Below are positions 17,490 to 25,127 of a DNA stretch of 64,000 nt, piece by piece. The position numbers and the translations under genes were made by a program. This stretch comes from Streptomyces sindenensis (GTDB lineage: Bacteria; Actinomycetota; Actinomycetes; Streptomycetales; Streptomycetaceae). The notes under the pieces are model-generated. The model saw only the letters and a list, made by a program, of their open reading frames with translations, was not told where the DNA came from and searched no databases. The stretch covers positions 1 to 64,000 of the forward strand of contig NZ_BMSG01000007.1 of NCBI RefSeq assembly GCF_014649035.1, given 5' to 3'. Position 1 is the stretch's first letter. Each line of letters starts with the position of its first letter.

Positions 17490-17990
17490 TCACGGCCCAC
17501 CCGCTCCGGTCTCCTGGAGCCGGTGGGCCTCCTCGATGGAGAAGCGGGCGCTGTCCCGGACGAGCGGGTCCTCGTCGGCCCGCGCTGTGGTGTCCAGGAC
17601 CGTGGCGACGACCGGGTCGTCGGTGTAGGGCGCCAGGGACATCGCCGCGTACTGCCGGACCAGGTCCTCCGCCGGGTCGCGCAGCGCGGTGAGCAGGGCG
17701 CGGCCCGCTTCGTGGCGCAGAGCGGGATCGGCCGGGGGCCACAGGCGCAGGACGGTGGCGCTCTCGACCCGGGCCAGGTCGTACTCGCCCGGGTCCGCGA
17801 CGACCGAGACGAGGAACGGCAGCGCCTGGGCGTTGTCGTCCAGCTCGGTGATGATCTCCCGCTTGCGGTCGTTGCCCGGCGGCAGCGCGCGGAACTCGGC
17901 TATCAGGCGTTCGGCGACTTCGGCCGCTTCCGTCGCGGAGGCGGTTTCCGTCGTGGTCGGGACGCTCGTGTCGTTCATGGGGGTGGACAC
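17490..17990 (-). CDS. HEAT-repeat-like protein, function unknown
   Basis: 166 residues, soluble, alpha-helical, with repeated helix pairs such as DPAEDLVRQYAAMSLAPYTDDPVVATVLDTTARADEDPLVRDSARFSIEEA, which look like HEAT/PBS-lyase repeats (about three). The first 25 residues are Thr/Ala/Glu-rich and disordered. The start is uncertain: GTG at 17990 or ATG at 17978, both with weak ribosome sites. It is convergent with hemB. Protein-protein interaction is the likely mode of action, but the partner is unknown. Confidence 0.75.
   Translation of the reverse strand: MSTPMNDTSVPTTTETASATEAAEVAERLIAEFRALPPGNDRKREIITELDDNAQALPFLVSVVADPGEYDLARVESATVLRLWPPADPALRHEAGRALLTALRDPAEDLVRQYAAMSLAPYTDDPVVATVLDTTARADEDPLVRDSARFSIEEAHRLQETGAGGP
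17494..17529. terminator. Hairpin between convergent hemB and the HEAT-like gene
   Basis: GGCCCACCCGCTCC and GGAGCCGGTGGGCC pair over 14 bp with one mismatch. The hairpin lies 16 bases after the hemB stop and inside the last codons of the HEAT-like gene on the other strand, so it probably ends hemB transcription. Confidence 0.6.
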
Positions 17991-17996
17991 TTTCTG

Positions 17997-18374
17997 TCAG
18001 GGCCAGTCGACCAACGCCATGAATGCTACGAAAGTGACCCCCACGGTGGCGGGCGCGGCCAGGGCCAGACCCACGCGGCGGGCGGCGAAGCGAAGCCGGC
18101 GGGGGACCGCCCAGCTCGCGATCAGCACGGCCAGGGCGATGAGCAGGCCGATCCACAGAACGGTCCACCCGATCATCCAGCTGTCGTGGAAGCGGTCGGC
18201 CACCGCGCCGTTGCAGGAGTCGCACTCCATGGGGGAGAGCGCCCCGTAGAGCAGGGCGAGCAGCCCCAGCGGCACGGTGACGACCGTGGAGATCAGCGGG
18301 GCGATCCAGGCACGGGGGTCGGGCGTCTCGTCGGGGGTGGGTGCGGGGGCGGTCCCGGGCCTGTCGTCGCTCAT
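17997..18374 (-). CDS. Small membrane protein, three predicted helices
   Basis: 125 residues. A disordered Asp/Pro/Thr-rich N-terminus of 27 residues precedes three hydrophobic segments (PLISTVVTVPLGLLALLYGAL, GWTVLWIGLLIALAVLIASWAV, LALAAPATVGVTFVAFMALV). A Cys pair occurs in MECDSCNG between helices 1 and 2 and could bind metal or form a disulfide. The ATG at 18374 follows GGAGAC. It lies 6 bases before the HEAT-like gene, so both are probably one operon. Family not recognised. Confidence 0.75.
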   Translation of the reverse strand: MSDDRPGTAPAPTPDETPDPRAWIAPLISTVVTVPLGLLALLYGALSPMECDSCNGAVADRFHDSWMIGWTVLWIGLLIALAVLIASWAVPRRLRFAARRVGLALAAPATVGVTFVAFMALVDWP

Positions 18375-18422
18375 GTCTCCGAGTGAACCGTGCGGGGCCG
18401 CCGCCCGCATGAGTACGAGGGC

Positions 18423-20447
18423 TCAGTCGGCGGCGGTCCGGTCGGCGCGGGCCGCCAGCCAGGCGCGTGCCGTGTTCACCTCGCCTTCCGTGAGGGCCGG
18501 GCGCACCTGGTCCGGGTAGCGCGTGATGCAGTGCTCGCGGGCCGCCTTCAGCCCGATCGCGCGGGCCCCGGCGGAGAGCGCGGGGTGGTCGGCCACCTCC
18601 TGGGCGCGGTGCCACCAGCTGTGGCTGCGCGAGTCGATCGTGTAGTGCCAGAGCGGCTGGGCGGGGTCGGCGACCCCGATCAGGACGTGGTGCAGGACGT
18701 ACGCGCGGATGCCCGGCTCGTCGATCAGCTTCTCCGCGACGTGCAGCGGGTGGACGCCGTCGAGGCGGGCGCGGAGCAGCACCCACGTCATCAGGTGCCC
18801 GGTGTCGTGTCCGCCGGAGACGATGAACTCCCACAGCTCGGCGGCCTTCTCCTCGTCGGGCGCGCCGAGGTGGGTGAGCAGCCGGACCGGCGCCTTCCAG
18901 AGCGGTTTGGGCTTCGCCCACCAGGCCAGCAGGTCGGCCGCGGCGGGGTGTTCCAGGTCGAGCGCCAGGCAGGTCAGGGTGACCAACGGGTGGCGCCACT
19001 CGGTGTACGTGGTGCGGTACTGCTTGGACAGTTCCTTCTTCCAGCGGGGGAGGAGCGCTTGCAGGTCCGTCTCCGTGGCCTCGCCGTGGGCGTACAGCAA
19101 CTCCAGGCAGAACGCGATGCCCTGGACGCCGGTGGCCGGGTCGGCCAGCCGGTCGCGGAGCCACTGGACGTCGGACGGGGCGAGGGTGCGGTAGTGGTGC
19201 CAGATGTCGCCGAGGCGGCCCTCGTAGCCGGACAGGTCGGGGCCGGTGCCCGCGAGGAGGTCGTCGCGGGCGGTCTCGTAGCGGTCGACGGCCGCCAGTG
19301 CGTCGGCCGCTTCGGCGGGGTCGGCGAGGCGGCCGGCCGCCTCGCGCACGCGGCCGGCCGTGTCGGCGGCGGCCTGCGCCGCGGCGACCCGCAGCGGGCG
19401 CGGCAGCCGCTCGTCCGTGGCGAACCGGACGGTGGAGAGCAGGAGCGGGAAGAACCTCTCGGAGGTGGGCGGGCGGGGGGTGCGGTGCTCGGCGGTGACG
19501 GCTCCCCGCAGTGCGTGGAGGAGGCCGGTCTGCGCGGTCTCGGGTGCGGTGTGCGCCGTCAGCTCCTCGGAGAGCGCGGCGGCGGCGCGCACCGGGTCCG
19601 GTTCGCGCAGGGCGTGGTGGGCGCGGAACCAGCCGCGTACGGCACTGCCGTCACCGGTCAGCGCCCATGCGCGGAGCAGCTCCAGCGAGCGCGGGGACGG
19701 ATGCGCGGCGAGGGCGTGGGACGCGTCGGCGCCCAGCTCGGCGGCCACCTCCCAGGCCTCCGGGTGCTCCTGGCGCAGCAGGGCGAGGAGCACGGAACGC
19801 CAGCCCTGCCAGGCCGTGAGCCGTCCGGCGTACGTCTCCCGCCAGGCGGACAGCAGCCGCGCCGTCTCGTCCGGGGTCAGCGCCTGCCGGTGTTCCAGCG
19901 GGGCGGCGAAGCGGTGGGCGGCGGCCAGGTCCACGGGGCCCGCCAGCCGGTCGTGGAGCCAGCGTTCCTCGGCGGCGGTCAGCGGGTCGTACTCCGTGGA
20001 CCGGGTGCTCCGGCTGCGCGGTTCGTCGACGCGGGCGAGGAACTGGCGTACGCCCGCGGTGTCTTCGGGGTCGGGCAGCCCGTCGGCGTCCGTCGCCGTG
20101 ACCTTGTCCAGCTGGAAGGCCCCCTGCGGACCGTTGTCGACGATCCGGTAGCCGGGCGGGCCCTCCCCGAGACCGGCGGCGACCGTGGCGTGGTCGCCGC
20201 CCCAGTGCAGGTAGAGCACGCCGGTCAGTTCGCCGGAGCGGGCGAAGGCGTCATGGGACTGCCAGTGCCAGTAGGCGAAGGAGGTGTCGGTGGCGATGCC
20301 CCGGGACGCGAACATCTCCGCCGCGTCCTCGTGGCCGTCCGACTGGGTGTAGCGGCCCCGGGTGGGGGGAGGCAGGACGGCGAAGCGGTCGCCGCCCAGC
20401 GTGCGCCACCAGGCCTTGATCCTGCCGAGGTCCGTGTTCAGTCCCAC
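18423..20447 (-). CDS. Large uncharacterised protein next to a DUF4253 gene
   Basis: 674 residues if started at the GTG at 20447 (a GTG at 20459 is also possible). The N-terminal 130 residues are mixed alpha/beta (RIKAWWRTLGGDRFAVLPPP, FAYWHWQSHDAFARSGELTGVLYLHWGGDHATVAAG), and the remainder is mostly helical and Trp-rich, possibly HEAT-like. No signal peptide, membrane helix or catalytic motif is evident. It overlaps the end of the DUF4253 gene by 10 bases, so the two are translationally linked. I do not recognise the family. Function unknown. Confidence 0.78.
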   Translation of the reverse strand: MGLNTDLGRIKAWWRTLGGDRFAVLPPPTRGRYTQSDGHEDAAEMFASRGIATDTSFAYWHWQSHDAFARSGELTGVLYLHWGGDHATVAAGLGEGPPGYRIVDNGPQGAFQLDKVTATDADGLPDPEDTAGVRQFLARVDEPRSRSTRSTEYDPLTAAEERWLHDRLAGPVDLAAAHRFAAPLEHRQALTPDETARLLSAWRETYAGRLTAWQGWRSVLLALLRQEHPEAWEVAAELGADASHALAAHPSPRSLELLRAWALTGDGSAVRGWFRAHHALREPDPVRAAAALSEELTAHTAPETAQTGLLHALRGAVTAEHRTPRPPTSERFFPLLLSTVRFATDERLPRPLRVAAAQAAADTAGRVREAAGRLADPAEAADALAAVDRYETARDDLLAGTGPDLSGYEGRLGDIWHHYRTLAPSDVQWLRDRLADPATGVQGIAFCLELLYAHGEATETDLQALLPRWKKELSKQYRTTYTEWRHPLVTLTCLALDLEHPAAADLLAWWAKPKPLWKAPVRLLTHLGAPDEEKAAELWEFIVSGGHDTGHLMTWVLLRARLDGVHPLHVAEKLIDEPGIRAYVLHHVLIGVADPAQPLWHYTIDSRSHSWWHRAQEVADHPALSAGARAIGLKAAREHCITRYPDQVRPALTEGEVNTARAWLAARADRTAAD

Positions 20448-21316
20448 CAGAACGACCACGCTTCCTGGTTGAGCACGGCCTTCTCGGCGTAGGCGTCGAG
20501 GTCGTACGGCGGGGACTGGTCGATGTTGTCCGGGCAGAACGCGTAGTGCTCGGCGGCCAGGGCGCGGGCCTCCTCGATCGTGCCGGGCGGGCGGCCCACG
20601 GAGACGATCATCGTGTCGAAGCCGAGCACCACGACCCGGGCGTCGTAGCGGTCCTCCCACGAGCGGAGCACCGCGCAGAGCCGGGCCACGTCGTTCTCGT
20701 GGTTCATCGGGCCCGACCAGCCGATCGCCGCCGGTATGTCGGCGCTCCGGCGGGCCGGGACGAGGGCGATGCGGGCTCCGCCGAGCCACGCGTCGGCGTC
20801 GGCGGCGATGACGCCCGCGAGCCCTGCCGCCACCGCGTCCGGGTCCTCGGGGGCCTCCCGGGCGGGGACGGGCGCGAGGCCGGGCCAGGAGCCGGCGCCG
20901 CCGGGCTGTTCCCCGCCCTCCCCGTCCTCCCCGTTCTTCTCGTCCTCCCCGCTCGCCTCGCCGGTCTCGTCGGCCGCCGTGCCCTCGCCCGGCTCGTCGT
21001 CCGCGTAGTCCGTCCAGTACCCCGCGAGGACCTCGTCGGCGTCGTGGTCGCCGGGATACGAGGTGTCGTCCGGGCAGAGGTCCCAGTCCTCGGGCCACTG
21101 GTCGCGCGAGCCGCCGGTGACGAGCACCGGCAGCAGCCCGACCCGCCGCCCGGCCGCCCGCAGGTCCGGCCAGTCGCGCGGGGTCGCCGGGCCGTCCGCG
21201 TACCAGAGCAGCGGCTCGTGCCAGGGGCCGTCCAGCGTGGCGTCCACCAGGGAGCCGGGCGGGAGATCCAGGCCGGAGGAGGCCAGGGAGGGCAGAGGAT
21301 TCGGGAGCGTCGCCAT
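20438..21316 (-). CDS. DUF4253 domain-containing protein
   Basis: 292 residues. The C-terminal third carries the DUF4253 features: RLCAVLRSWEDRYDARVVVLGFDTMIVSVGRPP followed by EEARALAAEHYAFCPDNI. The middle holds a low-complexity acidic linker of about 45 residues (Asp/Glu/Gly, near 120-165). Another conserved part is LVPARRSADIPAAIGWSGP. The start ATG is at 21316. DUF4253 proteins have no known function; some sit in polymorphic-toxin immunity groups, but no toxin is visible here. A 27-bp tandem repeat begins 18 bases upstream of the start. Confidence 0.8.
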   Translation of the reverse strand: MATLPNPLPSLASSGLDLPPGSLVDATLDGPWHEPLLWYADGPATPRDWPDLRAAGRRVGLLPVLVTGGSRDQWPEDWDLCPDDTSYPGDHDADEVLAGYWTDYADDEPGEGTAADETGEASGEDEKNGEDGEGGEQPGGAGSWPGLAPVPAREAPEDPDAVAAGLAGVIAADADAWLGGARIALVPARRSADIPAAIGWSGPMNHENDVARLCAVLRSWEDRYDARVVVLGFDTMIVSVGRPPGTIEEARALAAEHYAFCPDNIDQSPPYDLDAYAEKAVLNQEAWSFWWD

Positions 21317-21334
21317 GAGGGGGAGCCTAGGCGG

Positions 21335-21455
21335 GGGCACTGACAAGTGGGTACGGACAGTGGGCACTGACAAGTGGGTACGGGCAGCGGGTACTGCCAA
21401 GTGGGTACGGGCAGCGGGCACTGGCAGTGGGTACGGGTAGCGGGCACTGACAGCT
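21335..21455. repeat. 27-bp tandem repeat, about 4.5 copies
   Basis: Copies begin at 21335, 21362, 21389, 21416 and 21442. The unit reads GGGCACTGACAAGTGGGTAC plus GGGCAGC, with few changes between copies. The array occupies the space between the divergent DUF4253 and AlkD-like genes, so it may overlap promoter or leader sequence of both. Unit length is a multiple of three, but no supported gene reads through it. Confidence 0.9.
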
Positions 21456-21553
21456 TGTGCCGACTGGATGCCGAGCGGGAGCGGGCGGCCCCTGTCGGTC
21501 ATAGGCTGAAAACTGCCGTGCGACGCGACCACGGCCACGGGAAGGAGACCGCG

Positions 21554-22312
21554 ATGACAGCGGGGACCGCGAAGTCCGGCGCGACCGCGAAGTCCGGCGC
21601 GTCCGGGGCGACCGGAACAGCCGGAACAGCCGGAACGACTGCGGCGCAGGTCATGGCGGAGCTGGCCGGGCTGGAGGACCCGAAGGCACGCGCGGTCAAC
21701 GAGCGGCACGGCGACGACCACGGCGTGAACCTCGGCAAGCTGCGCGCACTGGCCAAGCGGCTCAAGACGCAGCAGGACCTCGCCCGCGACCTCTGGGCCA
21801 CCGACGACACGGCGGCCCGCCTTCTGGCGCTCCTGATCTGCCGCCCGAAGGCATTCGGGCGGCAGGAGCTGGACACCATGCTCCGTGAGGCGCGCGCCCC
21901 CAAGGTGCACGACTGGCTCGTCAACTACGTGGTGAAGAAGAGCCCGCACGCCGAGGAGCTGCGCCTCGCCTGGACCGAGGACCCCGACCCCGTGGTCGCG
22001 AGCGCCGGGTGGGCGCTGACCACCGAGCGGGTGGTGAAGAAGCCCGAAGGGCTGGACCTCGCCGGGCTGCTGGGCACCGTCGAGGCGGAGATGAAGGACG
22101 CCCCGGACCGGCTCCAGTGGGCGATGAACCACTGCCTGGCCCAGATCGGCATCCAGCACCCCGGACACCGCGCCCGTGCCGTCGCCATCGGTGAGCGTCT
22201 GGAGGTCCTCAAGGACTACCCGACCCCGCCGAACTGCACGTCCCCGTACGCGCCCGCCTGGATCGCCGAGATGGTGCGACGCCAGGAAGATGCCAGTTCG
22301 CGAGCCACCTGA
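21554..22312 (+). CDS. DNA alkylation repair (AlkD-like) HEAT-repeat protein
   Basis: 252 residues. A 30-residue Thr/Ala/Gly-rich N-terminus contains two copies of ATAKSGA-like text, followed by AlkD-type helical repeats (RHGDDHGVNLGKLRALAKRL, KVHDWLVNYVVKKSPHAEELRLAWTEDPDPVVASAGWALTTER). The AlkD family removes bulky or cationic N3/N7 alkylpurines without base flipping. The WALT segment resembles the region around the catalytic Trp/Asp, but I cannot confirm activity. The ATG at 21554 follows GAAGGAG by 6 bases. Adjacent to a repeat array on each side. Confidence 0.82.
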   Translation: MTAGTAKSGATAKSGASGATGTAGTAGTTAAQVMAELAGLEDPKARAVNERHGDDHGVNLGKLRALAKRLKTQQDLARDLWATDDTAARLLALLICRPKAFGRQELDTMLREARAPKVHDWLVNYVVKKSPHAEELRLAWTEDPDPVVASAGWALTTERVVKKPEGLDLAGLLGTVEAEMKDAPDRLQWAMNHCLAQIGIQHPGHRARAVAIGERLEVLKDYPTPPNCTSPYAPAWIAEMVRRQEDASSRAT

Positions 22313-22395
22313 CGACCCCGCGAGTCACCTGACGACCACCCCGCGAGTCACCTAACGAGCCACCTAACGAGCCACCTGACGAGTCCCCCAACGAA
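22297..22395 (+). repeat. Degenerate short tandem repeats after the AlkD-like gene
   Basis: CGAGCCACCTGACGA, CGAGTCACCTGACGA, CGAGTCACCTAACGA, CGAGCCACCTAACGA and CGAGCCACCTGACGA follow each other with spacers of 0 to 8 bases. The first copy includes the stop codon of the AlkD-like gene and supplies its last residues (RAT). The array fills the gap to the next gene. Confidence 0.85.
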
Positions 22396-22411
22396 CCCCC
22401 CAGGAGCCTCC

Positions 22412-22981
22412 GTGAACAGGATCGTCACGTCCATCTCGCTCTCCCTCGACGGCTTCTTCGAAGGGCCCGACCAGGACATCGACTGGCACACGGTCGATGA
22501 GGAGGTGCACCAGCACTTCAACGACTACTTCCGGACCATGGGCGGGTTCGTGGAAGGGCGTGTCACCTACGAGCTGATGGAGGAGTTCTGGCCGACCGCC
22601 GATCAGGACCCGGACAACGAAGGCCCGATGGCCGAATTCGCTGGCATCTGGCGGGACATGCCGAAGTTCGTCTTCTCGCGGACGCTGGAGAGCGTGGGGC
22701 CGAACGCGACCCTGCTGCACGAGGTCGACCCCGAGCAGGTGCGCGGCCTGCGGGACGCCGCGTCGGGGGACCTGGCGGTCGGCGGGGCGGATCTGCTGGA
22801 GTCGTTCCGGCAGGCCGATCTGATCGACGAGTACCGGATCTACATCCACCCCGTCATCCTCGGCCGGGGCCGCCCCTTCTTCCGGGACACCGAGGAGCGG
22901 CAGATGCTCCGGCTGATGGAGACCCGGACCTTCGGGAACGGAGTCGTCCTGCTCCGTTACGAGACGGTCCGGGCGGGATGA
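22412..22981 (+). CDS. Dihydrofolate reductase family protein (RibD C-terminal type)
   Basis: 189 residues. N-terminal strand IVTSISLSLDGFFEG, a GRVTYELMEEFWP cofactor-phosphate region and the signature GDLAVGGADLLESFRQADLIDEYRIYIHPVILGRGRPFF identify the YyaP/RibD-C branch of the DHFR fold, an NADPH-dependent reductase group of unknown substrates. The GTG start follows AGGAGCC. It sits after the repeat array, in the same direction as the AlkD-like gene, and may be read through with it. Confidence 0.88.
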   Translation: MNRIVTSISLSLDGFFEGPDQDIDWHTVDEEVHQHFNDYFRTMGGFVEGRVTYELMEEFWPTADQDPDNEGPMAEFAGIWRDMPKFVFSRTLESVGPNATLLHEVDPEQVRGLRDAASGDLAVGGADLLESFRQADLIDEYRIYIHPVILGRGRPFFRDTEERQMLRLMETRTFGNGVVLLRYETVRAG

Positions 22982-22991
22982 CCGGAGGGCG

Positions 22992-23234
22992 TCAGGCGGT
23001 GGCCGCGTAGGCGGCGAACGCCGACCAGGCCGAAGGCGCGACGGTGAAGGTCGGGCCCTCGATGTCCTTGGAGTCACGGACGTGGACGGCGGCGGGGTGC
23101 GCGGCGATCTCGACGCAGGCCCCGCCTTCACTGGCGCTGTAGCTCGACTTCTGCCAGTCGTAGGCGACTTCGAGGCACTGGCCGCCTTCGCTGCCGCTGT
23201 AGCTCGACTTGAACCAGTTCAGTCCGGTGCTCAT
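22992..23234 (-). CDS. DUF397 domain protein with duplicated motif
   Basis: 80 residues. Two WxKSSYSxSEGGxCxEVA units, WFKSSYSGSEGGQCLEVA (8-25) and WQKSSYSASEGGACVEIA (27-44), are followed by VHVRDSKD and the end strand FTVAPSAWSAFAA. Normal DUF397 proteins are about 60 residues with one copy, so the extra unit is a duplication. The start ATG overlaps the stop of the XRE gene upstream (ATGA). DUF397 proteins pair with Scr1-type regulators in Streptomyces, often antagonistically, which is also likely here. Confidence 0.93.
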   Translation of the reverse strand: MSTGLNWFKSSYSGSEGGQCLEVAYDWQKSSYSASEGGACVEIAAHPAAVHVRDSKDIEGPTFTVAPSAWSAFAAYAATA

Positions 23235-24055
23235 GTCTCTCCCAGTAAGCGGGCCAGCAGGCGCAGGGTCTCAAGAGGGGTGAGCGCCTGGGCTCGCAGC
23301 ATCGCATATTTCTGGGCGAGGATGCTGATCTCATTCCGGTCCGAGATCAGGTGGCTGCCGCGCTGGGTCTCGGTGTAGGCGATGTGCTGGTGGTCCGGTG
23401 TTTCCAAGAGGATGAACGGGCCGTCGAGGCTTGCGTGGGCCCTGCTGTCCAGCGGCAGCACCTGGAGGCAGACACCCGGGAGTTGGGCCATCGCGTAGAG
23501 GTGGCGCAGCTGCTCCCGGTGGTCCTCGTCCGACGTCAGTTTCATCATCAGCACCGGCTCCCAGATCACCATGCTGATCGTCGGCGGTTTCTTCCGGTCC
23601 AGGATCTGCTGGCGTTGCAGCCGCGTCGCCGTCTGCGTCTCGATCTCCTCCGGGCTGTAGACGGGGATTTTGTTGCTGAACACCGCGTCCGCGTACGCCT
23701 TCGTCTGGAGCAGGCCCGGGATGACCTGGTTGTCGTACCAGGAGAGCGCCAGCGCCTCGTGTTCCATGTTGAGGTAGTGCTCGGCCCACAGCGGAATCAG
23801 GTCGTATTCAGGCATGTTGTCGACCGCCGTCGCCAACGCGCCCTTGGTGTCCAGCAGATCGTCGATCGTCTCCGCCAGATCCGGCACGAGCGAGCGTCTG
23901 CCCTGCTCGATGGAGGCGATCGTGTCCTCCTGTACGCCTGCCGCCAGGGCCAGTTCGACCTGGGTCATGCCCGCCTCGGCGCGGAACCGGGCCAGGAGCT
24001 TGCCCACGAGCTTCATCGTCGACGCGTTTTTGCGCTGCCGCTTTCTGGGGTGCAT
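23231..24055 (-). CDS. XRE family regulator with DUF5753 (Scr1-type)
   Basis: 274 residues. The helix-turn-helix spans about 18-72 (KLLARFRAEAGMTQVELALAAGVQEDTIASIEQGRRSL). The rest is the DUF5753 domain (LIPLWAEHYLNMEHEALALSWYDNQVIPGLLQTKAYADAVF, ending in ISDRNEISILAQKYAMLRAQAL). Proteins of this class bind DNA and are modulated by the DUF397 partner encoded next. The ATG at 24055 follows GGAGGGGGAACC. The upstream 170 bases carry a long perfect inverted repeat that may be its operator. Confidence 0.92.
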   Translation of the reverse strand: MHPRKRQRKNASTMKLVGKLLARFRAEAGMTQVELALAAGVQEDTIASIEQGRRSLVPDLAETIDDLLDTKGALATAVDNMPEYDLIPLWAEHYLNMEHEALALSWYDNQVIPGLLQTKAYADAVFSNKIPVYSPEEIETQTATRLQRQQILDRKKPPTISMVIWEPVLMMKLTSDEDHREQLRHLYAMAQLPGVCLQVLPLDSRAHASLDGPFILLETPDHQHIAYTETQRGSHLISDRNEISILAQKYAMLRAQALTPLETLRLLARLLGET

Positions 24056-24091
24056 ACGGTTCCCCCTCCCACCCCGGAACCCGCTTCACGC

Positions 24092-24132
24092 ATGCGCGAC
24101 CCGTACAACACATCTGTACGGGTCGCGCATGG
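24092..24132. promoter_or_regulatory. Perfect 17-bp inverted repeat upstream of the XRE regulator
   Basis: CATGCGCGACCCGTACA (24092-24108) and its exact complement at 24116-24132 flank ACACATC. It lies between the end of the DUF4232 gene and the start of the XRE gene. It could be a terminator for the former, although no T-run follows, or an operator for the latter. The two readings cannot be separated from sequence alone. Confidence 0.7.
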
Positions 24133-24225
24133 TTACGGCACGTCAGGCGCTGGCCGGAGGTGTTCCCGAGAGGGCGCTCGGCGGCGCTTCGTGGTGCTCC
24201 GGGGTGCTCCGGGGGGCTCCGCGGC

Positions 24226-24933
24226 TCAGAACATCAGCGCGGTCTCGATGTCCGACTGCCAGTAGGTGACGAAGCCCCGGCTGTCCGTGTACGTCTCCGC
24301 CGGGAGCTTCAGCGTGGTCTCGCCCTTGGACGTGTTGTTCCTGTCGACCATGATCACGCCGAGGTTGTCGCTCTTGACCGGCTCGTCCTCGCCGGGCTCG
24401 CCGAGCAGGCCGATGCCCGCGTACGCCTTCTCGCCCGGAGAGAGCACGACGACCGCCTGCGGCTTGCTGTCGTCGAGGATCGGGTACACCGCCTGCGCGT
24501 CGTCGAAGCGGAGGAACGGCGCGTAGTACGCGGCGCAGTCCTTGGAGCCGGTGTTGGTCACCGTGAGCAGCAGGTGGTTGATGGGGCGGCTCACCGAGGA
24601 GACCTTGATCGTGGAGTTCTCGGGCGTGCAGGCCGGGATCGAGGCCGCCGCCTCCGCGTTCCGCGCGGTCTCCGGCTTCTTGGCGCGGCTGTCCCCGTTG
24701 CCGCCCGCGTGCTTCCCCTCGGTGGGCACGGTCTGCGTCTCGGGTGCGCCGGCCTCCGGCGCGTCCGTCGGTGCCTTGCCGTCGGTGTTCGTCGCCGCCG
24801 GGGCCGCCGTCTCGGCGGCGCCGGCCGGCTTGGTCCCCATGGCCTTGTCGTCCCCGCCGCAGGCGGTCAGCGACAGGGCGGCCGCGAGGGCGGTTGCGGC
24901 GAGGGCGGTGGTGCGGATGCGGTTGGTGCGCAT
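24226..24933 (-). CDS. DUF4232 lipoprotein
   Basis: 235 residues with a lipoprotein signal peptide: RTNRIRTTALAATALAAALSLTACGG, lipobox LTAC with Cys25. A Thr/Ala/Pro/Gly-rich linker runs to about residue 95, then the DUF4232 beta-domain (TIKVSSVSRPINHLLLTVTNTGSKDCAAYYAPFLRF to MVDRNNTSKGETTLKL). The two Cys (in IPACTPENS and KDCAAYY) probably form a disulfide. It is expected on the outer face of the membrane. Function is unknown. GGGGAG precedes the ATG by 10 bases. Confidence 0.88.
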   Translation of the reverse strand: MRTNRIRTTALAATALAAALSLTACGGDDKAMGTKPAGAAETAAPAATNTDGKAPTDAPEAGAPETQTVPTEGKHAGGNGDSRAKKPETARNAEAAASIPACTPENSTIKVSSVSRPINHLLLTVTNTGSKDCAAYYAPFLRFDDAQAVYPILDDSKPQAVVVLSPGEKAYAGIGLLGEPGEDEPVKSDNLGVIMVDRNNTSKGETTLKLPAETYTDSRGFVTYWQSDIETALMF

Positions 24934-25033
24934 GGCGGTGGTACTCCCCGTACTCGGTTGATCTGCGGTCCTGCTGTGGTCTGGTCCGAGCTTGCGGGGT
25001 GGCGGAATCCGGCCGCAACGCCTGCCGAACCAT

Positions 25034-25063
25034 TGGGGATGCTGGAACGTCTACGCGTAGGGT
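25034..25063 (+). promoter_or_regulatory. Candidate promoter of the HTH-membrane fusion gene
   Basis: TTGGGG (25034-25039) and TAGGGT (25058-25063) are 18 bases apart. The -10 overlaps a perfect 10-bp palindrome CTACGCGTAG (25051-25060), a possible operator. The start codon is 65 bases downstream. Confidence 0.4.
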
Positions 25064-25127
25064 GACCTGCGGGAATTCCGCGTCCCTGGAACGCCGTTCC
25101 GGGACGGACCAGGGAGGGAACGCCGTC

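Noticed and set aside
18390..20492. A 700-residue open frame on the + strand
   Set aside because: It runs antisense to the well-supported minus-strand genes at 18423-20447 and 20438-21316. Its composition is Arg/Gly/Val-rich shadow sequence typical of high-GC DNA, and it has no recognisable domain.
21335..21455. Reading the 27-bp repeat as a CRISPR array
   Set aside because: The copies touch each other without spacers, so it is a simple tandem repeat.
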